Assembly: GCF_003626645.1 (NCBI RefSeq)
Contig: NZ_RBAM01000003.1
Location: 653,143 to 717,142 of the forward strand
Direction: 5' to 3'
Length of the DNA stretch: 64,000 nucleotides
Source: Streptomyces klenkii
Lineage (GTDB): Bacteria > Actinomycetota > Actinomycetes > Streptomycetales > Streptomycetaceae
Positions 1 through 8,237 of the stretch are shown here, in pieces. Every line of letters begins with the position of its first letter. The first letter of the stretch is position 1. The position numbers and the translations under genes are program-made. The notes beneath the pieces were generated by a model. It saw nothing but the letters and a program-made list of their open reading frames with translations, had not been told where the DNA came from and did not search any database.

Positions 1-714
1 GAGCACTCCGTGCCGCGCACGGACAAGGAGATCCCGAACCTCACCAAGGTGACGGACAAGATCAAGGCCTACTACGGCGACACCACCGACAAGAACGGCC
101 AGCACTACGCGTCGCCGGACAGCAACTACGCCAAGCAGGTCGCCGACATCCAGAAGAAGGCGAAGGCGCAGCTGGAGAAGGCCGTCAAGAACCAGTCCGG
201 GAAGAACCAGTCCGGCAAGAAGGGCGCGGCGAAGCCCGCCATCGTCCTGGACCTGGACGACACGACCCTGCTCACGTACAACTACGAGCTCCAGCAGGGC
301 TTCCACTTCACGCCCGAGTCGCAGGACGCCTACCTGAAGTCCACCGACATGGCCCCGGTCTTCGGCATGCCGCAGCTCGTCAACTGGGCGCAGTCCAAGG
401 GCATCACGGTCTTCTACGTCACCGGGCGCGACGAGCACCAGCGCGACTGGAGCGTGCGCAACCTCAAGAACGCCGGCTACAAGCCCGCCGCCGACACCGC
501 GCACTTCTTCCTGAAGAACAAGAAGACGCCGCCGGCGTACCTGCCGTGCGGCGCCACGTGCAACACCGTCGAGTACAAGGCGGGCACGCGCAAGCACATC
601 GAGTCCCAGGGCTACCGCATCGTGGGCAACTTCGGCGACCAGTACAGCGACCTCCAGGGCGGCTACGCCCAGCACACGTACAAGCTGCCGAACCCGATGT
701 ACTTCCTGCCGTAG
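1..714 (+). CDS. HAD superfamily (class B/IIIB-type) acid phosphatase, 5' end outside window
   Basis: The reading frame is open from base 1 and the first in-window GTG (base 10) has no ribosome-binding site, so the gene starts upstream and only the C-terminal ~237 residues are seen. HAD motif I is VLDLDDTTL (nucleophile Asp plus the general acid Asp two residues on), motif II is YVTGRDE, a Lys-rich stretch provides the motif III Lys, and motif IV is NFGDQYSDL. These match secreted acid phosphatases of HAD subfamily IIIB, which hydrolyse phosphomonoesters outside the membrane. The signal peptide expected for this family would lie before the window. The gene is convergent with RNase Z, only 21 bases away. 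The family call is firm; the substrate is unknown. Confidence 0.85.
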   Translation, partial: EHSVPRTDKEIPNLTKVTDKIKAYYGDTTDKNGQHYASPDSNYAKQVADIQKKAKAQLEKAVKNQSGKNQSGKKGAAKPAIVLDLDDTTLLTYNYELQQGFHFTPESQDAYLKSTDMAPVFGMPQLVNWAQSKGITVFYVTGRDEHQRDWSVRNLKNAGYKPAADTAHFFLKNKKTPPAYLPCGATCNTVEYKAGTRKHIESQGYRIVGNFGDQYSDLQGGYAQHTYKLPNPMYFLP

Positions 715-735
715 CTCCTGCGCGCGTGCCCTGCC

Positions 736-1644
736 CTACCGCCGTTTGGGCACGGGCACGCGCATCAGGTCCCGGGCCACGGTGAGCTCCCCCTCGAAAC
801 CGCCCGCACGGGCCTGCCGTTCGAAGACCGCCGGGTCGTCGTACCGCTGCGAGAAGTGCGTCAGCACGAGATGCCGCACTCCCGCATCCGCGGCGACCCG
901 GCCGGCCTGCCCGGCCGTGAGGTGGCCGTGGTCCGCGGCGAGGGCCGCGTCCTCGTCCGTGAACGTCGATTCGATGACGAGCATGTCGCAGCCCTCGGCC
1001 AGCTCGTCCACGCCGTCGCACAGCCGCGTGTCCATCACGAACGCGAACCGCTGCCCGCGCCGCACCTCGCTCACCTCGTCCAGGGTGACCCCGCCGACCG
1101 CACCCTCGCGCATCAGCCGGCCGACGTCCGGCCCGGAGATGCCGTGCGCGGCGAGCCGCTCGGGGAGCATCCGCCGGCCGTCGGGCTCGACCAGGCGGTA
1201 GCCGTACGACTCGACGGGATGCGAGAGCTTGCGCGCCTCCAGGCGGTAGGAGGGCCCCTCGTAGAGGATCCCGCCCGCGCCGGAGACGGGCTCCTCGGCG
1301 AGCTGCACCGTCTCGCGGTAGGCCGTCGCGTACCGCAGCCGCTCGAAGAAGCGCTTGCCGCTGCGCGGGTAGTGCGCGGTGACCGGGTGCGGCACCTGGT
1401 CCAGGTTGATGCGCTGGATCACTCCGGCGAGGCCGAGGGAGTGGTCGCCGTGGAAGTGGGTGACGCACAGCCGGTTCAGGTCGTGCGCGGCCACCCCGGC
1501 GCGCAGCATCTGCCGCTGCGTGCCCTCGCCGGGGTCGAAGAGCAGGCCCTCGCCGTCCCAGCGCAGCACGTAGCCGTTGTGGTTGCGGTGGCGCGTGGGC
1601 ACCTGGCTGGCGGTGCCGAGGACGACCAGTTCACGTACGGACAA
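736..1644 (-). CDS. rnz: Ribonuclease Z (tRNA 3' endonuclease), metallo-beta-lactamase fold
   Basis: RNase Z cuts the 3' trailer from tRNA precursors that lack an encoded CCA. The protein has the MBL zinc signature HFHGDH at residues 63-68, an N-terminal strand of the type [11 protein letters not shown], and a FDPGEGTQ motif typical of ElaC/RNase Z enzymes. Later metal ligands are visible in MDTRLCD and LTHFSQRY. I start it at TTG 1644, giving 302 residues, the usual length. The reading frame extends further upstream, but that part overlaps the HIT gene and is not protein-like. The gene lies 10 bases behind the HIT gene, so the two are probably cotranscribed. Confidence 0.9.
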   Translation of the reverse strand: MSVRELVVLGTASQVPTRHRNHNGYVLRWDGEGLLFDPGEGTQRQMLRAGVAAHDLNRLCVTHFHGDHSLGLAGVIQRINLDQVPHPVTAHYPRSGKRFFERLRYATAYRETVQLAEEPVSGAGGILYEGPSYRLEARKLSHPVESYGYRLVEPDGRRMLPERLAAHGISGPDVGRLMREGAVGGVTLDEVSEVRRGQRFAFVMDTRLCDGVDELAEGCDMLVIESTFTDEDAALAADHGHLTAGQAGRVAADAGVRHLVLTHFSQRYDDPAVFERQARAGGFEGELTVARDLMRVPVPKRR

Positions 1645-1654
1645 GGAGCGTCGC

Positions 1655-2011
1655 CTACCCGGGGGGCCAGTTGAAGCCGCGGCCGCCGAGGACGTGGGCG
1701 TGCGTGTGGAAGACGGTCTGGCCCGCACCGGCGCCGGTGTTGAAGACGATGCGGAAGCCCTTGTCCCCGTTCTCCTGGAGGGCCACCTCGGCCGCCTCGC
1801 GCAGCACGTCGGCGGCGACCGAGGGCTCGGCCGCGGCGAGCGAGCCCGCGTCCGGGTAGTGCACCTTGGGGATGACCAGGACGTGCACGGGCGCCTGGGG
1901 GTTGATGTCGCGGAAGGCGACGGTGGTCTCCGTCTCCCTGACGACCGTCGCGGGCACCTCCCCCTTGACGATCTTGCAGAACAGGCAGTCCGCCTGCGGT
2001 TCTCCCGCCAC
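1655..2011 (-). CDS. HIT (histidine triad) family hydrolase
   Basis: This is a 118-residue HINT-branch protein, a family that hydrolyses nucleoside phosphoramidates and related AMP conjugates. The triad HTHAH is at residues 102-106, and a CLFC pair near the N terminus resembles the zinc-binding Cys pair of HINT proteins. An ATG lies at 2026, but GTG 2011 has a GAGGAG ribosome-binding site seven bases upstream and begins right before the conserved domain, so I use it. Family assignment is firm; the physiological substrate is not known. Confidence 0.9.
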   Translation of the reverse strand: MAGEPQADCLFCKIVKGEVPATVVRETETTVAFRDINPQAPVHVLVIPKVHYPDAGSLAAAEPSVAADVLREAAEVALQENGDKGFRIVFNTGAGAGQTVFHTHAHVLGGRGFNWPPG

Positions 2012-2071
2012 GGGTGGGCTCCTCACGGGTCGTCGGCTCGTCGGCTCGTCTCGGGTCCTACGGTCCGGATG

Positions 2072-3274
2072 TTACCGGGCGGCCTCTGAATCCTTGTCGC
2101 GGGCGCCGTCCTGGTGCCTTTCGCGGGTGCTGTCCTGGTGCCTTTCGCGGGCGGCCTTCAGCCGCTTCTCCTTCGCCTTCTCCTCATCCGCGCGCTCGTT
2201 CCGCCGCTTGGCGCTCCCCCACCACATGGCGAGCACCACCGGCACCCCGCCGATCCACACGAGCGCCTGCTCGTAGCCCCGGTCCGTCCAGGGCACGGTC
2301 ACCAGCAGCACCGCGCACAGCGTGCCCCACAGCGAGTGCGCCACGGCCAGCTTCGCGGCGCCGGCCCTCCGGACCACCGACAGCAGGGTGAGCTGGGCGC
2401 CCTTCGGCAGCGTGAAGTACGTGCGCCACACGCACAGCCCCCAGCCCACGCACATCAGGAAGAAGAACCACATCCGCGGGCCGAGCGGCGCGGGCAGGGA
2501 GGTCGGGTCGTCACCGGTCGGGAAGGCCCGGGAGGTGACGGCGGCGTACACGAGGCACAGCAGCGCGACCCAGCGGGTGCGGCGCACGAGGCGGAGGGCG
2601 ACGTCCTCCAGCTTGGCGCTGATGTGCCCGCTCAGGGGGTCGGCCCCCAGCGCGGCGGCGTACTCCCTGGCCAGCTCCGGCAGCTTGAGCTCGCGGGCCT
2701 CGTCCTTGAGCCCGGCGAGGACGGCGCGCGCGTCGGCGTCCTCGGGGGCGAAGCTCAGGACGTCGCGCATCACCTGCTGCGCGCCGGCGTTGTCACCCAT
2801 GTCCAGCAGGGCGTCGTAGCGGGCGAAGTGCGCGTTCACGGACTCCGGGCTGACGCGCACACCCTCGGTCGCCGCCGCCAGCGCCCCGTCGAGATCGCCC
2901 GCCGCGCGCAGCGCCGCCGACAGCGACGTGTAGGGCGACGGGTGGTGCGGCGTGATCCGTATCGCCTCGCGCGCCGCCGTGACGGCCTCGTCCGTACGGT
3001 TCAGGCGCCACAGGGCCTCGCTGCGGAAGATGTGGCCGTCGGTGTGGGAGGGGTTGAGGCTGAGCGCGGACTCCGCCATCACCAGGACCGCGGCCCAGCC
3101 CCGCTTCCGGAAGAAGCAGGACGCGAGCAGGGCGTAGGCGTCGGCGTCCTTGTTGGACACCTCTTTCGTGTAAGCCGTGAGGAGGTCACAGGCGTCGTCG
3201 GTCCGGCCGAGGCTCAGCAGCGCCTCGGCCCGGGCGATGGTCGGGTGTCCGCCGCCGTAAGGGGTATCACTCAC
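2072..3274 (-). CDS. TPR-repeat membrane protein
   Basis: The 400-residue protein starts at GTG 3274, two bases after the stop of the AAA ATPase gene. Its first ~200 residues are tandem tetratricopeptide-like helical pairs (for example an ARAEALLSLGRTDDACDLL repeat). About residues 230-365 contain four hydrophobic segments, followed by a highly charged Lys/Arg/Glu tail. It is therefore probably an inner-membrane protein with a cytoplasmic TPR platform. TPRs mediate protein-protein contacts. The tight coupling to the ATPase, which itself starts with TPR-like helices, suggests the two proteins act together. No enzymatic domain is seen, and the function is not known. Confidence 0.8.
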   Translation of the reverse strand: MSDTPYGGGHPTIARAEALLSLGRTDDACDLLTAYTKEVSNKDADAYALLASCFFRKRGWAAVLVMAESALSLNPSHTDGHIFRSEALWRLNRTDEAVTAAREAIRITPHHPSPYTSLSAALRAAGDLDGALAAATEGVRVSPESVNAHFARYDALLDMGDNAGAQQVMRDVLSFAPEDADARAVLAGLKDEARELKLPELAREYAAALGADPLSGHISAKLEDVALRLVRRTRWVALLCLVYAAVTSRAFPTGDDPTSLPAPLGPRMWFFFLMCVGWGLCVWRTYFTLPKGAQLTLLSVVRRAGAAKLAVAHSLWGTLCAVLLVTVPWTDRGYEQALVWIGGVPVVLAMWWGSAKRRNERADEEKAKEKRLKAARERHQDSTRERHQDGARDKDSEAAR

Positions 3275-3276
3275 GC

Positions 3277-4590
3277 TCAGAGCATCCTCTTCTTCTTGAG
3301 GTACGCGAGAAGCTCGTCGTACTGCCCGCCCTCGTTGGCGAACTGGGCCACGCTGCGGGCCGAATCGAACCACGGGCCCGTCGAGGGCCGGATCTGGGCC
3401 AGGGCCGCGAGCAGGTCGTCGGTCTCGATCATGCGGGCCCGGCCGGTGCGGACCGAGTCCATCAGGGCGCGCTCGGCGGCGCTCTCGCACAGGTGGCGCA
3501 GGTCCGCGCCGGAGAACCCGTCCGTGCGCTTGACCAGCTTGCGCAGGTCGATGCGGGCGATCGGGCGGTCCTTGAGGTGGTGGCGCAGGATCGACTCGCG
3601 GGCGGGCTCGTCGGGCGGCAGCACCAGGACCGTGCGGTCGAGGCGGCCGGGGCGGCGCAGGGCGGGGTCGACGTCCCAGGGGTGGTTGGTGGCGGCGAGG
3701 ACGAACAGGCCCTCGTTGGCGGCGGCGTCCACGCCGTCCAGCTCGGTCAGCAGCTGGTTGACCGTGGTGCGCAGGCCGGAGTGGCGGAGCTGGCTGCGCT
3801 TGGCGCCGAGGGCGTCCAGCTCGTCGAGGAAGACGACGCACGGGGCGTTGCGGCGGGCCGTCTCGAAGAGCTCGCGCAGATTGCGCTCAGAGTTGCCGAT
3901 CCACATGTCGAGGACGTCGGTGATGCTGACCGACATGAAGCGGGCGCCCAGCTCGCCGGCGACGGCGCGGGCGATGTACGTCTTGCCGCAGCCGGGCGGC
4001 CCGTACATGAGGAGCCCGCCGCGCAGGCTCTTGCCGTAGAGCTTGCGGAGCTCGGGGTTGCGCATGGGGGCGAGGAAAGCGGCTTCCAGGCGCTCCTTGA
4101 CCTGCTCCATGCCGCCGACGTCGGCGAGGGAGAGGCCGGCGGTCTCGACGTCCCAGGCGCTGACGGCGGGGTCGTCGTGGCCGTCGTGGCCGTCGGTGGA
4201 GAGGGGTTGAGGTTCGTCCGCCTCCGTCTCTACCGTCTCTACGAAGCGGGGAGGGATGACGTCGGACAGCTCGTCCTCGGCCTGCTTCCAGTCGTAGCGG
4301 GGGGCTTCTTCGGCGGGGGCGGGGGCCGGGGCCGGGGTTTCAGCCGGGGCAGGGGCCGGGGCGGCGGATGCGGGGGCCGTCACCGGCGGGGCGACGGCGC
4401 GGGCTATCAGCGCCTGGGCCTCGGCGTTGCCCGGTTCCCGCTGGAGGGCCGCGGCGACCTGGGATATGGCGTCCTGACCGAGCCCCGCGTCGAGGAGGAG
4501 CTGGGCGAGGTGCAGGCGCAGGGGCACATCGTCGGGTGCGGAGTCGACGGCCGCACGCAGGCTCTTGATGAGCGGGGACTCTTCGGGCAT
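3277..4590 (-). CDS. AAA+ ATPase with N-terminal TPR-like region
   Basis: 437 residues. Residues 1-70 form TPR-like helices, and 70-95 is an Ala/Pro linker. The AAA+ core follows: Walker A GPPGCGKT at 197-204, Walker B VVFLDELDAL, and a second region of homology containing AATNHPWDVDPALRRPGR with the Arg finger. The core resembles the Cdc48/FtsH/proteasomal-ATPase lineage, but no protease domain is attached, so it is more likely a remodelling ATPase. ATG 4590 is chosen because the upstream reading frame overlaps the opposite lipoprotein region and is not protein-like. It is cotranscribed with the TPR membrane protein (stop-to-start gap two bases). Its substrate is unknown. Confidence 0.85.
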   Translation of the reverse strand: MPEESPLIKSLRAAVDSAPDDVPLRLHLAQLLLDAGLGQDAISQVAAALQREPGNAEAQALIARAVAPPVTAPASAAPAPAPAETPAPAPAPAEEAPRYDWKQAEDELSDVIPPRFVETVETEADEPQPLSTDGHDGHDDPAVSAWDVETAGLSLADVGGMEQVKERLEAAFLAPMRNPELRKLYGKSLRGGLLMYGPPGCGKTYIARAVAGELGARFMSVSITDVLDMWIGNSERNLRELFETARRNAPCVVFLDELDALGAKRSQLRHSGLRTTVNQLLTELDGVDAAANEGLFVLAATNHPWDVDPALRRPGRLDRTVLVLPPDEPARESILRHHLKDRPIARIDLRKLVKRTDGFSGADLRHLCESAAERALMDSVRTGRARMIETDDLLAALAQIRPSTGPWFDSARSVAQFANEGGQYDELLAYLKKKRML

Positions 4591-4624
4591 GGACCAAGGG
4601 TAAGCGGGGGTGCGGGGAGGCCCC

Positions 4625-5164
4625 CTACTTGGACTGGTGGTGCTTGTCGCCTTGGTTGCCGGTGGGCTTGTCGCCGCTGTTACTCGTGGGCCTATCGCCG
4701 TTGCCACCGCCGTTGGTGGTGCCGCTCCCGGAGCAGTCACCAAGAACGCTTGCCGTGAAGACGGTCTTCCCATCAACCTTGGCGGTCAGCTTCCCTTGCA
4801 CGCAGGAGTCGTCGTAGAGGCCGGTCACCCGCCCGTAGACGATGATCTTCTGGCCGCCGCTGGTGCGGCCGTCGCAGTCGACGCCCACGGCGGAGACGGG
4901 GCGCGCCCCGCCCTTCTCCGTGACGCCGGGGTCCTCGGCCTTGCCGGTGCAGGTCAGCCACTGGACGGGGTAGCCGTCGTGCTCCAGGCGGGCGGTGGCC
5001 CGCTTGTCGGCGGTCACGGCGACGATGACCGAATCCAGCCCGCCGGGACCCTCCTGACGGCAGCCGGTGAGCCCGAGGGCGGCGGTGCCCACGAGCACCA
5101 CCGCACCACTTGCACACAGCACCGATCGTCCCCGTCGTCCCCGTAGGCGCCCCAATGCCCGCAT
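4625..5164 (-). CDS. Secreted lipoprotein of unknown function
   Basis: 179 residues from ATG 5164. An Arg-rich start, a hydrophobic stretch and the lipobox LTGC predict lipidation and anchoring on the outer face of the membrane. The middle has several Cys residues that could form disulfides. The last ~35 residues are a low-complexity Gly/Asn/Asp/Lys tail with repeated GD(K/R)PT-type units. I recognise no named domain. It sits 34 bases before the AAA ATPase gene on the same strand but need not be functionally tied to it. Confidence 0.75.
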   Translation of the reverse strand: MRALGRLRGRRGRSVLCASGAVVLVGTAALGLTGCRQEGPGGLDSVIVAVTADKRATARLEHDGYPVQWLTCTGKAEDPGVTEKGGARPVSAVGVDCDGRTSGGQKIIVYGRVTGLYDDSCVQGKLTAKVDGKTVFTASVLGDCSGSGTTNGGGNGDRPTSNSGDKPTGNQGDKHHQSK

Positions 5165-5289
5165 ACGCGGCAGTTTCCCACTCCGGGGAGCGGGGCGGAA
5201 GGCCGGACGACACCAGGGGGACGTCCGCCGACCAAGGGGTCGCGTGAGGAGGGAAACGCGGGGGCTGGTTCCTAGCCCCGGGCTGATTC

Positions 5290-5919
5290 CTAGTGGAAGA
5301 CCCACTTCTGATTGGCCCACCCGTTGCAGGCCCAGAGCTGCACCTTGGCACCGTTGTTGGGGATGGTGTTGGTGTCACCGTCGAGGCACTGGGCGCCCTG
5401 GGCGTTCTGGAGGTTGGCGCCGTTCCACATCCAGATCTGGTTGGTCCACCCGTTGCAGCCCCAGAGCTGGACCTTAGCGCCGTTGTTGGGGATCGTGTTG
5501 AGGTCGCCGTCGAGGCACTGCGACCGGTAGCCGTTCTGGATCGTGTAGTAGCCGGTGGGCTGGTTGGGCACGGGCGTCCAGTACCAGCTCTGGTTGTCCC
5601 AGTTGTTGCAGCCCCAGAGCTGCACCTTGGCGCCGTTGTTGGGAATGGTGTTCCGGTCACCGTCGAGGCACTGGTTACCGAGGTTGTTGGTAAACGCGGG
5701 TGTTCGGTAGACGGTGTTGACCGCGGGTCTGGAGGCTGACCCGATGCCGGGCAGCGCGCCGACGTCTCTGACGTCGACCACGGCCTTCCCGGCGGCGGGC
5801 CCGGAGAGCGGCTGCGGGGTCTGCGGCGCCTGAGCCCGGGCCCCGGCTCCGGTGCCCAGAGTGAACGCCACGGCACCGAGCCCGGCGGCGACGGCGAGTG
5901 CTGTTGATGACTTACGCAT
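5290..5919 (-). CDS. Secreted ricin B-type (beta-trefoil) lectin
   Basis: 209 residues from ATG 5919, with a GAGAGG ribosome-binding site five bases upstream. A signal peptide covers about residues 1-29 (MRKSS start, hydrophobic core, ARAQA cleavage region). After a ~45-residue linker come three nearly identical beta-trefoil units, each with QCLDGD, NTIPNNGAKVQLW and a closing QSW/QIW/QKW motif, the hallmark of ricin-type carbohydrate binding. One complete trefoil is the whole mature protein: no catalytic domain is fused. It may be a free-standing secreted glycan-binding protein. The repeats are close to identical in sequence, which suggests recent internal duplication or conversion. Confidence 0.9.
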   Translation of the reverse strand: MRKSSTALAVAAGLGAVAFTLGTGAGARAQAPQTPQPLSGPAAGKAVVDVRDVGALPGIGSASRPAVNTVYRTPAFTNNLGNQCLDGDRNTIPNNGAKVQLWGCNNWDNQSWYWTPVPNQPTGYYTIQNGYRSQCLDGDLNTIPNNGAKVQLWGCNGWTNQIWMWNGANLQNAQGAQCLDGDTNTIPNNGAKVQLWACNGWANQKWVFH

Positions 5920-6084
5920 GTCGGCCTCTCTTCGGAGCGAGGGAGTTGTGCCGGGCCCATCCGGCCACAAGGGTCATGCGGTGGCCAGGGCGACAGATGA
6001 AGTAAACGACCGAATTCCGGACGAACCGCGGTGGCGGCGGACGGGAGGAAATACCCGTGCGTGACAGCGATATGATCGCGCATC

Positions 6085-6375
6085 ATGCAGATAGCAATCC
6101 CCATCCTGTTCGCGGTGGGCGGCCTGACAGTGGTCGTCTTCGGAATTCGTCTCGTCTTCAACATCGGCGGCGCCGCGGACACGTACGCGGCCAAGGCCCG
6201 AGCGAGATCCGAACGGATCTACACCCGCCTCAGCGGCAAGGACAGCCTGACCATGCCGCCGGTAGGCCACAGGGGCCTCACCACGACCAATTTCCGCTTC
6301 AGGGGCGTGGGCTTCACCTTCGCGGGCCTCATCATGCTGATCGCCTCAACGTTCCTCCTGGTGCTGCGCCACTAA
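6085..6375 (+). CDS. Small two-helix membrane protein
   Basis: 96 residues from ATG 6085. Hydrophobic segments at about residues 4-26 and 72-93 flank a basic, polar middle, so both ends are probably membrane-embedded with a cytoplasmic or external loop. No domain is recognised and the ribosome-binding site is weak. Its stop codon overlaps the stop of the barstar-domain pseudogene by three bases, tail to tail. Confidence 0.6.
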   Translation: MQIAIPILFAVGGLTVVVFGIRLVFNIGGAADTYAAKARARSERIYTRLSGKDSLTMPPVGHRGLTTTNFRFRGVGFTFAGLIMLIASTFLLVLRH

Positions 6376-7283
6376 TTCCCGTTCAGATTCAGACCGAAGA
6401 GGTCGGCGGCTCCCTCGCCGGACTCGCAGACGAGCACCACGGTGAACGGAATGCCGACGCCACGGGGCTTGTGGTGCGGGCTGCGCCAGTGCTCGGCTGC
6501 CCGCTTCAGCAGGGCGAAGAAAGCCTTTCGGTCCTCCGGGCTCCCCGAAAGCAGCCGCTCCGAGTTCTCGATCACGACGATGTACTGGTCGGCGGGTAGC
6601 CAGTGGAGATCCCGCAGGCAGTCGGAGAGGGCGTTCCAGTTCCACCCGAAGTAGTCGGGAAACCTGAACCGGTCCCAGAACTACTCGAAAACCCCGTCAC
6701 TGTCCCCCATCGCGGCCCCGTCCAGCCGCGCGACAAACGTCGTCCCGGACGCAGGCAAGAGGTCGACTTCCCTGGCAGTGGCGCCCCGCGCCACCACCCG
6801 CAGCCACGCTTCGTCAAGCGCCGCAGGAACGTATGGCGCTGCCTGGCCGAAGACAACGGTCGGCCCGTCATCAGTATCCAAAACCCGCACGTCGAACCGC
6901 TTCCGCGGAAAGGCCCGCCGAAGCGCCGCCTCCCAGGAGTGCGCCACCGCCTGGGCAATGTGACCCAGCGCCTCTTCCGCTTCTGCGGTGTCACCGCAGT
7001 CGATCGCGTACCCGACAGCGAAGCGGTTGAGGACGCCTTCGATCCTGCGAACGTCGCCATCGAGCCGGCGGTACCAGTCGTCAAAGCTGCCCGGCGCGTA
7101 CGAACGCTTCCGCATCACGCACCCCCGCACCTCGACGAACTCGGGGTTCATCAGGTGAGCGAAGGCAAGCCACATGCCCACCGTGCAGTGCTCGTTCAGG
7201 AAGTCGACGGAGTCCAGGTCGCCCGTGTAGCTCTCGACCCAGGCTTTGATCTCCGGATATTCATCGGGGTTCAAGCACGCCAA
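6372..7283 (-). pseudogene. Barstar-domain protein interrupted by an in-frame TAG stop
   Basis: Two open frames, 6681-7283 and 6372-6680, are in the same phase and separated only by a TAG at 6681-6683. Read through, the product is ~303 residues: an N-terminal ~150-residue domain of unknown type, then a C-terminal barstar fold. The barstar signature FPDYFGWNWNALSDCLRDL comes shortly after the TAG, and the preceding strand and helix (VARLDGAAM...GVFE) lie before it, so the stop cuts the domain itself. Barstar proteins inhibit barnase-type RNases, and in toxin islands they serve as immunity proteins. The start is TTG 7283 or TTG 7274; the latter overlaps the stop of the previous gene (TTGA). Alternatives are a sequencing error or stop readthrough. 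Confidence 0.8.
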
Positions 7284-7627
7284 CCCGATGGCGGAGAATA
7301 CAGCGCGGAACTCCCTGACACCGCCAACAACCCAATCACTGGCGGCCCTTCCCGATACTCCCAGGTGGACGGCCGCCGAAGCGTCTCGTCAAGCACGTCA
7401 CCGGTCAACCTCTCCCCACCCTGGTGCGCAGGCCACTCCTCGCCTCGATACACCTCGACGTACCCGGCCCGCTCCCACCGGCCGATGATCTCAGCAAAAA
7501 TAGGAGCAACGACCAACCACTCGCTTTCGCCTCCTCCACGCGTCCAGTCAGCCAATACAGACCAGAGCGGCGACATCTCCCTGGCGTTGACGAGGAGGCA
7601 CTCTTCTTCCGCGGAGAGCCATTCCAT
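7271..7627 (-). CDS. Hypothetical protein, possible immunity protein
   Basis: 118 residues from ATG 7627; a longer frame from 7663 adds only unconvincing residues. The protein is acidic, Trp-rich and probably cytoplasmic, with no signal or membrane segment. I do not recognise the family. It lies between the presumed Rhs immunity gene and the barstar-domain gene, and its stop overlaps the start of the latter. Small, acidic, unrelated genes stacked downstream of an Rhs toxin are usually immunity proteins, some left over from earlier toxin tips; that role is inference from position only. Confidence 0.6.
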   Translation of the reverse strand: MEWLSAEEECLLVNAREMSPLWSVLADWTRGGGESEWLVVAPIFAEIIGRWERAGYVEVYRGEEWPAHQGGERLTGDVLDETLRRPSTWEYREGPPVIGLLAVSGSSALYSPPSGWRA

Positions 7628-7922
7628 GTTCAAATCAGCTCGCTTGCCCGCTGGACGCCGCATTAAACCGACCCATCACTCCACCACAGGGAGGCCAGCA
7701 CCTCACTCAAACTCAACAGCCAGCCATCGAATACAACAGCCGACCCGCATCATTCAAACAATGCAGGGGGCGAACCATCCATCGGATCGATTCGAAAATG
7801 GCCATTCCCCTCGAATTTGACGCAAGCCGCTAGTGCGCAATAGCTCTAACACTGTGTAGCGAGCCTACTCCAAACCCTCCCCCTCAGATTTTCCCTGCGC
7901 CGATGCCTACACCACCCGCCCT
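7628..7922. other. Intergenic stretch of reduced GC
   Basis: About 295 bases without a convincing gene. Base composition is markedly less GC-rich than the core genes around it, like the toxin tip and immunity genes. I see no strong hairpin or promoter. Confidence 0.5.
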
Positions 7923-8237
7923 TTAGGGCACACCAAGAATCCCCATCAGCCGCTCGCGTACAAGATCCGCAAAGCCATGAGCCTCGCTCTGATCTCCTCC
8001 GTTTTCAGCGACCCTTTCAAGCTGCCACTCAGAAAACAGGGGAGCAAACCATACGAGCCTGACGAAATCAGGATGCAGTGACTCACCATCAGCGATTTCG
8101 ATGCCTTCGAGGAGCTCGATGTACTTAGCCCCAAGTTCTGCATCATACACGCCACTCCGGAGCTTTCCCAGAACTCCCGAGTCGGCATCCCAAGCGAAGT
8201 CCAGCGCCTCAAGAACTGCAGGATCAGAATGCTTCAT
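7923..8237 (-). CDS. Presumed immunity protein for the adjacent Rhs toxin
   Basis: 104 residues, acidic and predicted mostly helical, with no signal peptide or membrane segment. ATG 8237 overlaps the toxin stop as ATGA, a classic arrangement for translational coupling; a TTG two codons earlier is possible. Being encoded directly behind the variable C-terminal tip of a polymorphic toxin is the standard position for the cognate immunity gene. The sequence matches no immunity family I can name. The role is therefore inferred from context, and the fold is unknown. Confidence 0.7.
   Translation of the reverse strand: MKHSDPAVLEALDFAWDADSGVLGKLRSGVYDAELGAKYIELLEGIEIADGESLHPDFVRLVWFAPLFSEWQLERVAENGGDQSEAHGFADLVRERLMGILGVP

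Noticed and set aside
464..1468. Long open frames opposite rnz and many other genes
   Set aside because: They are Arg/Pro/Ala-rich, lack domains and ribosome-binding sites, and lie antisense or out of frame to well-supported genes, as expected in very GC-rich DNA.
6346..6645. Alternative open frames across the barstar stop suggesting a frameshift
   Set aside because: The two barstar halves are in the same phase, so a single nonsense codon explains the break without any indel.
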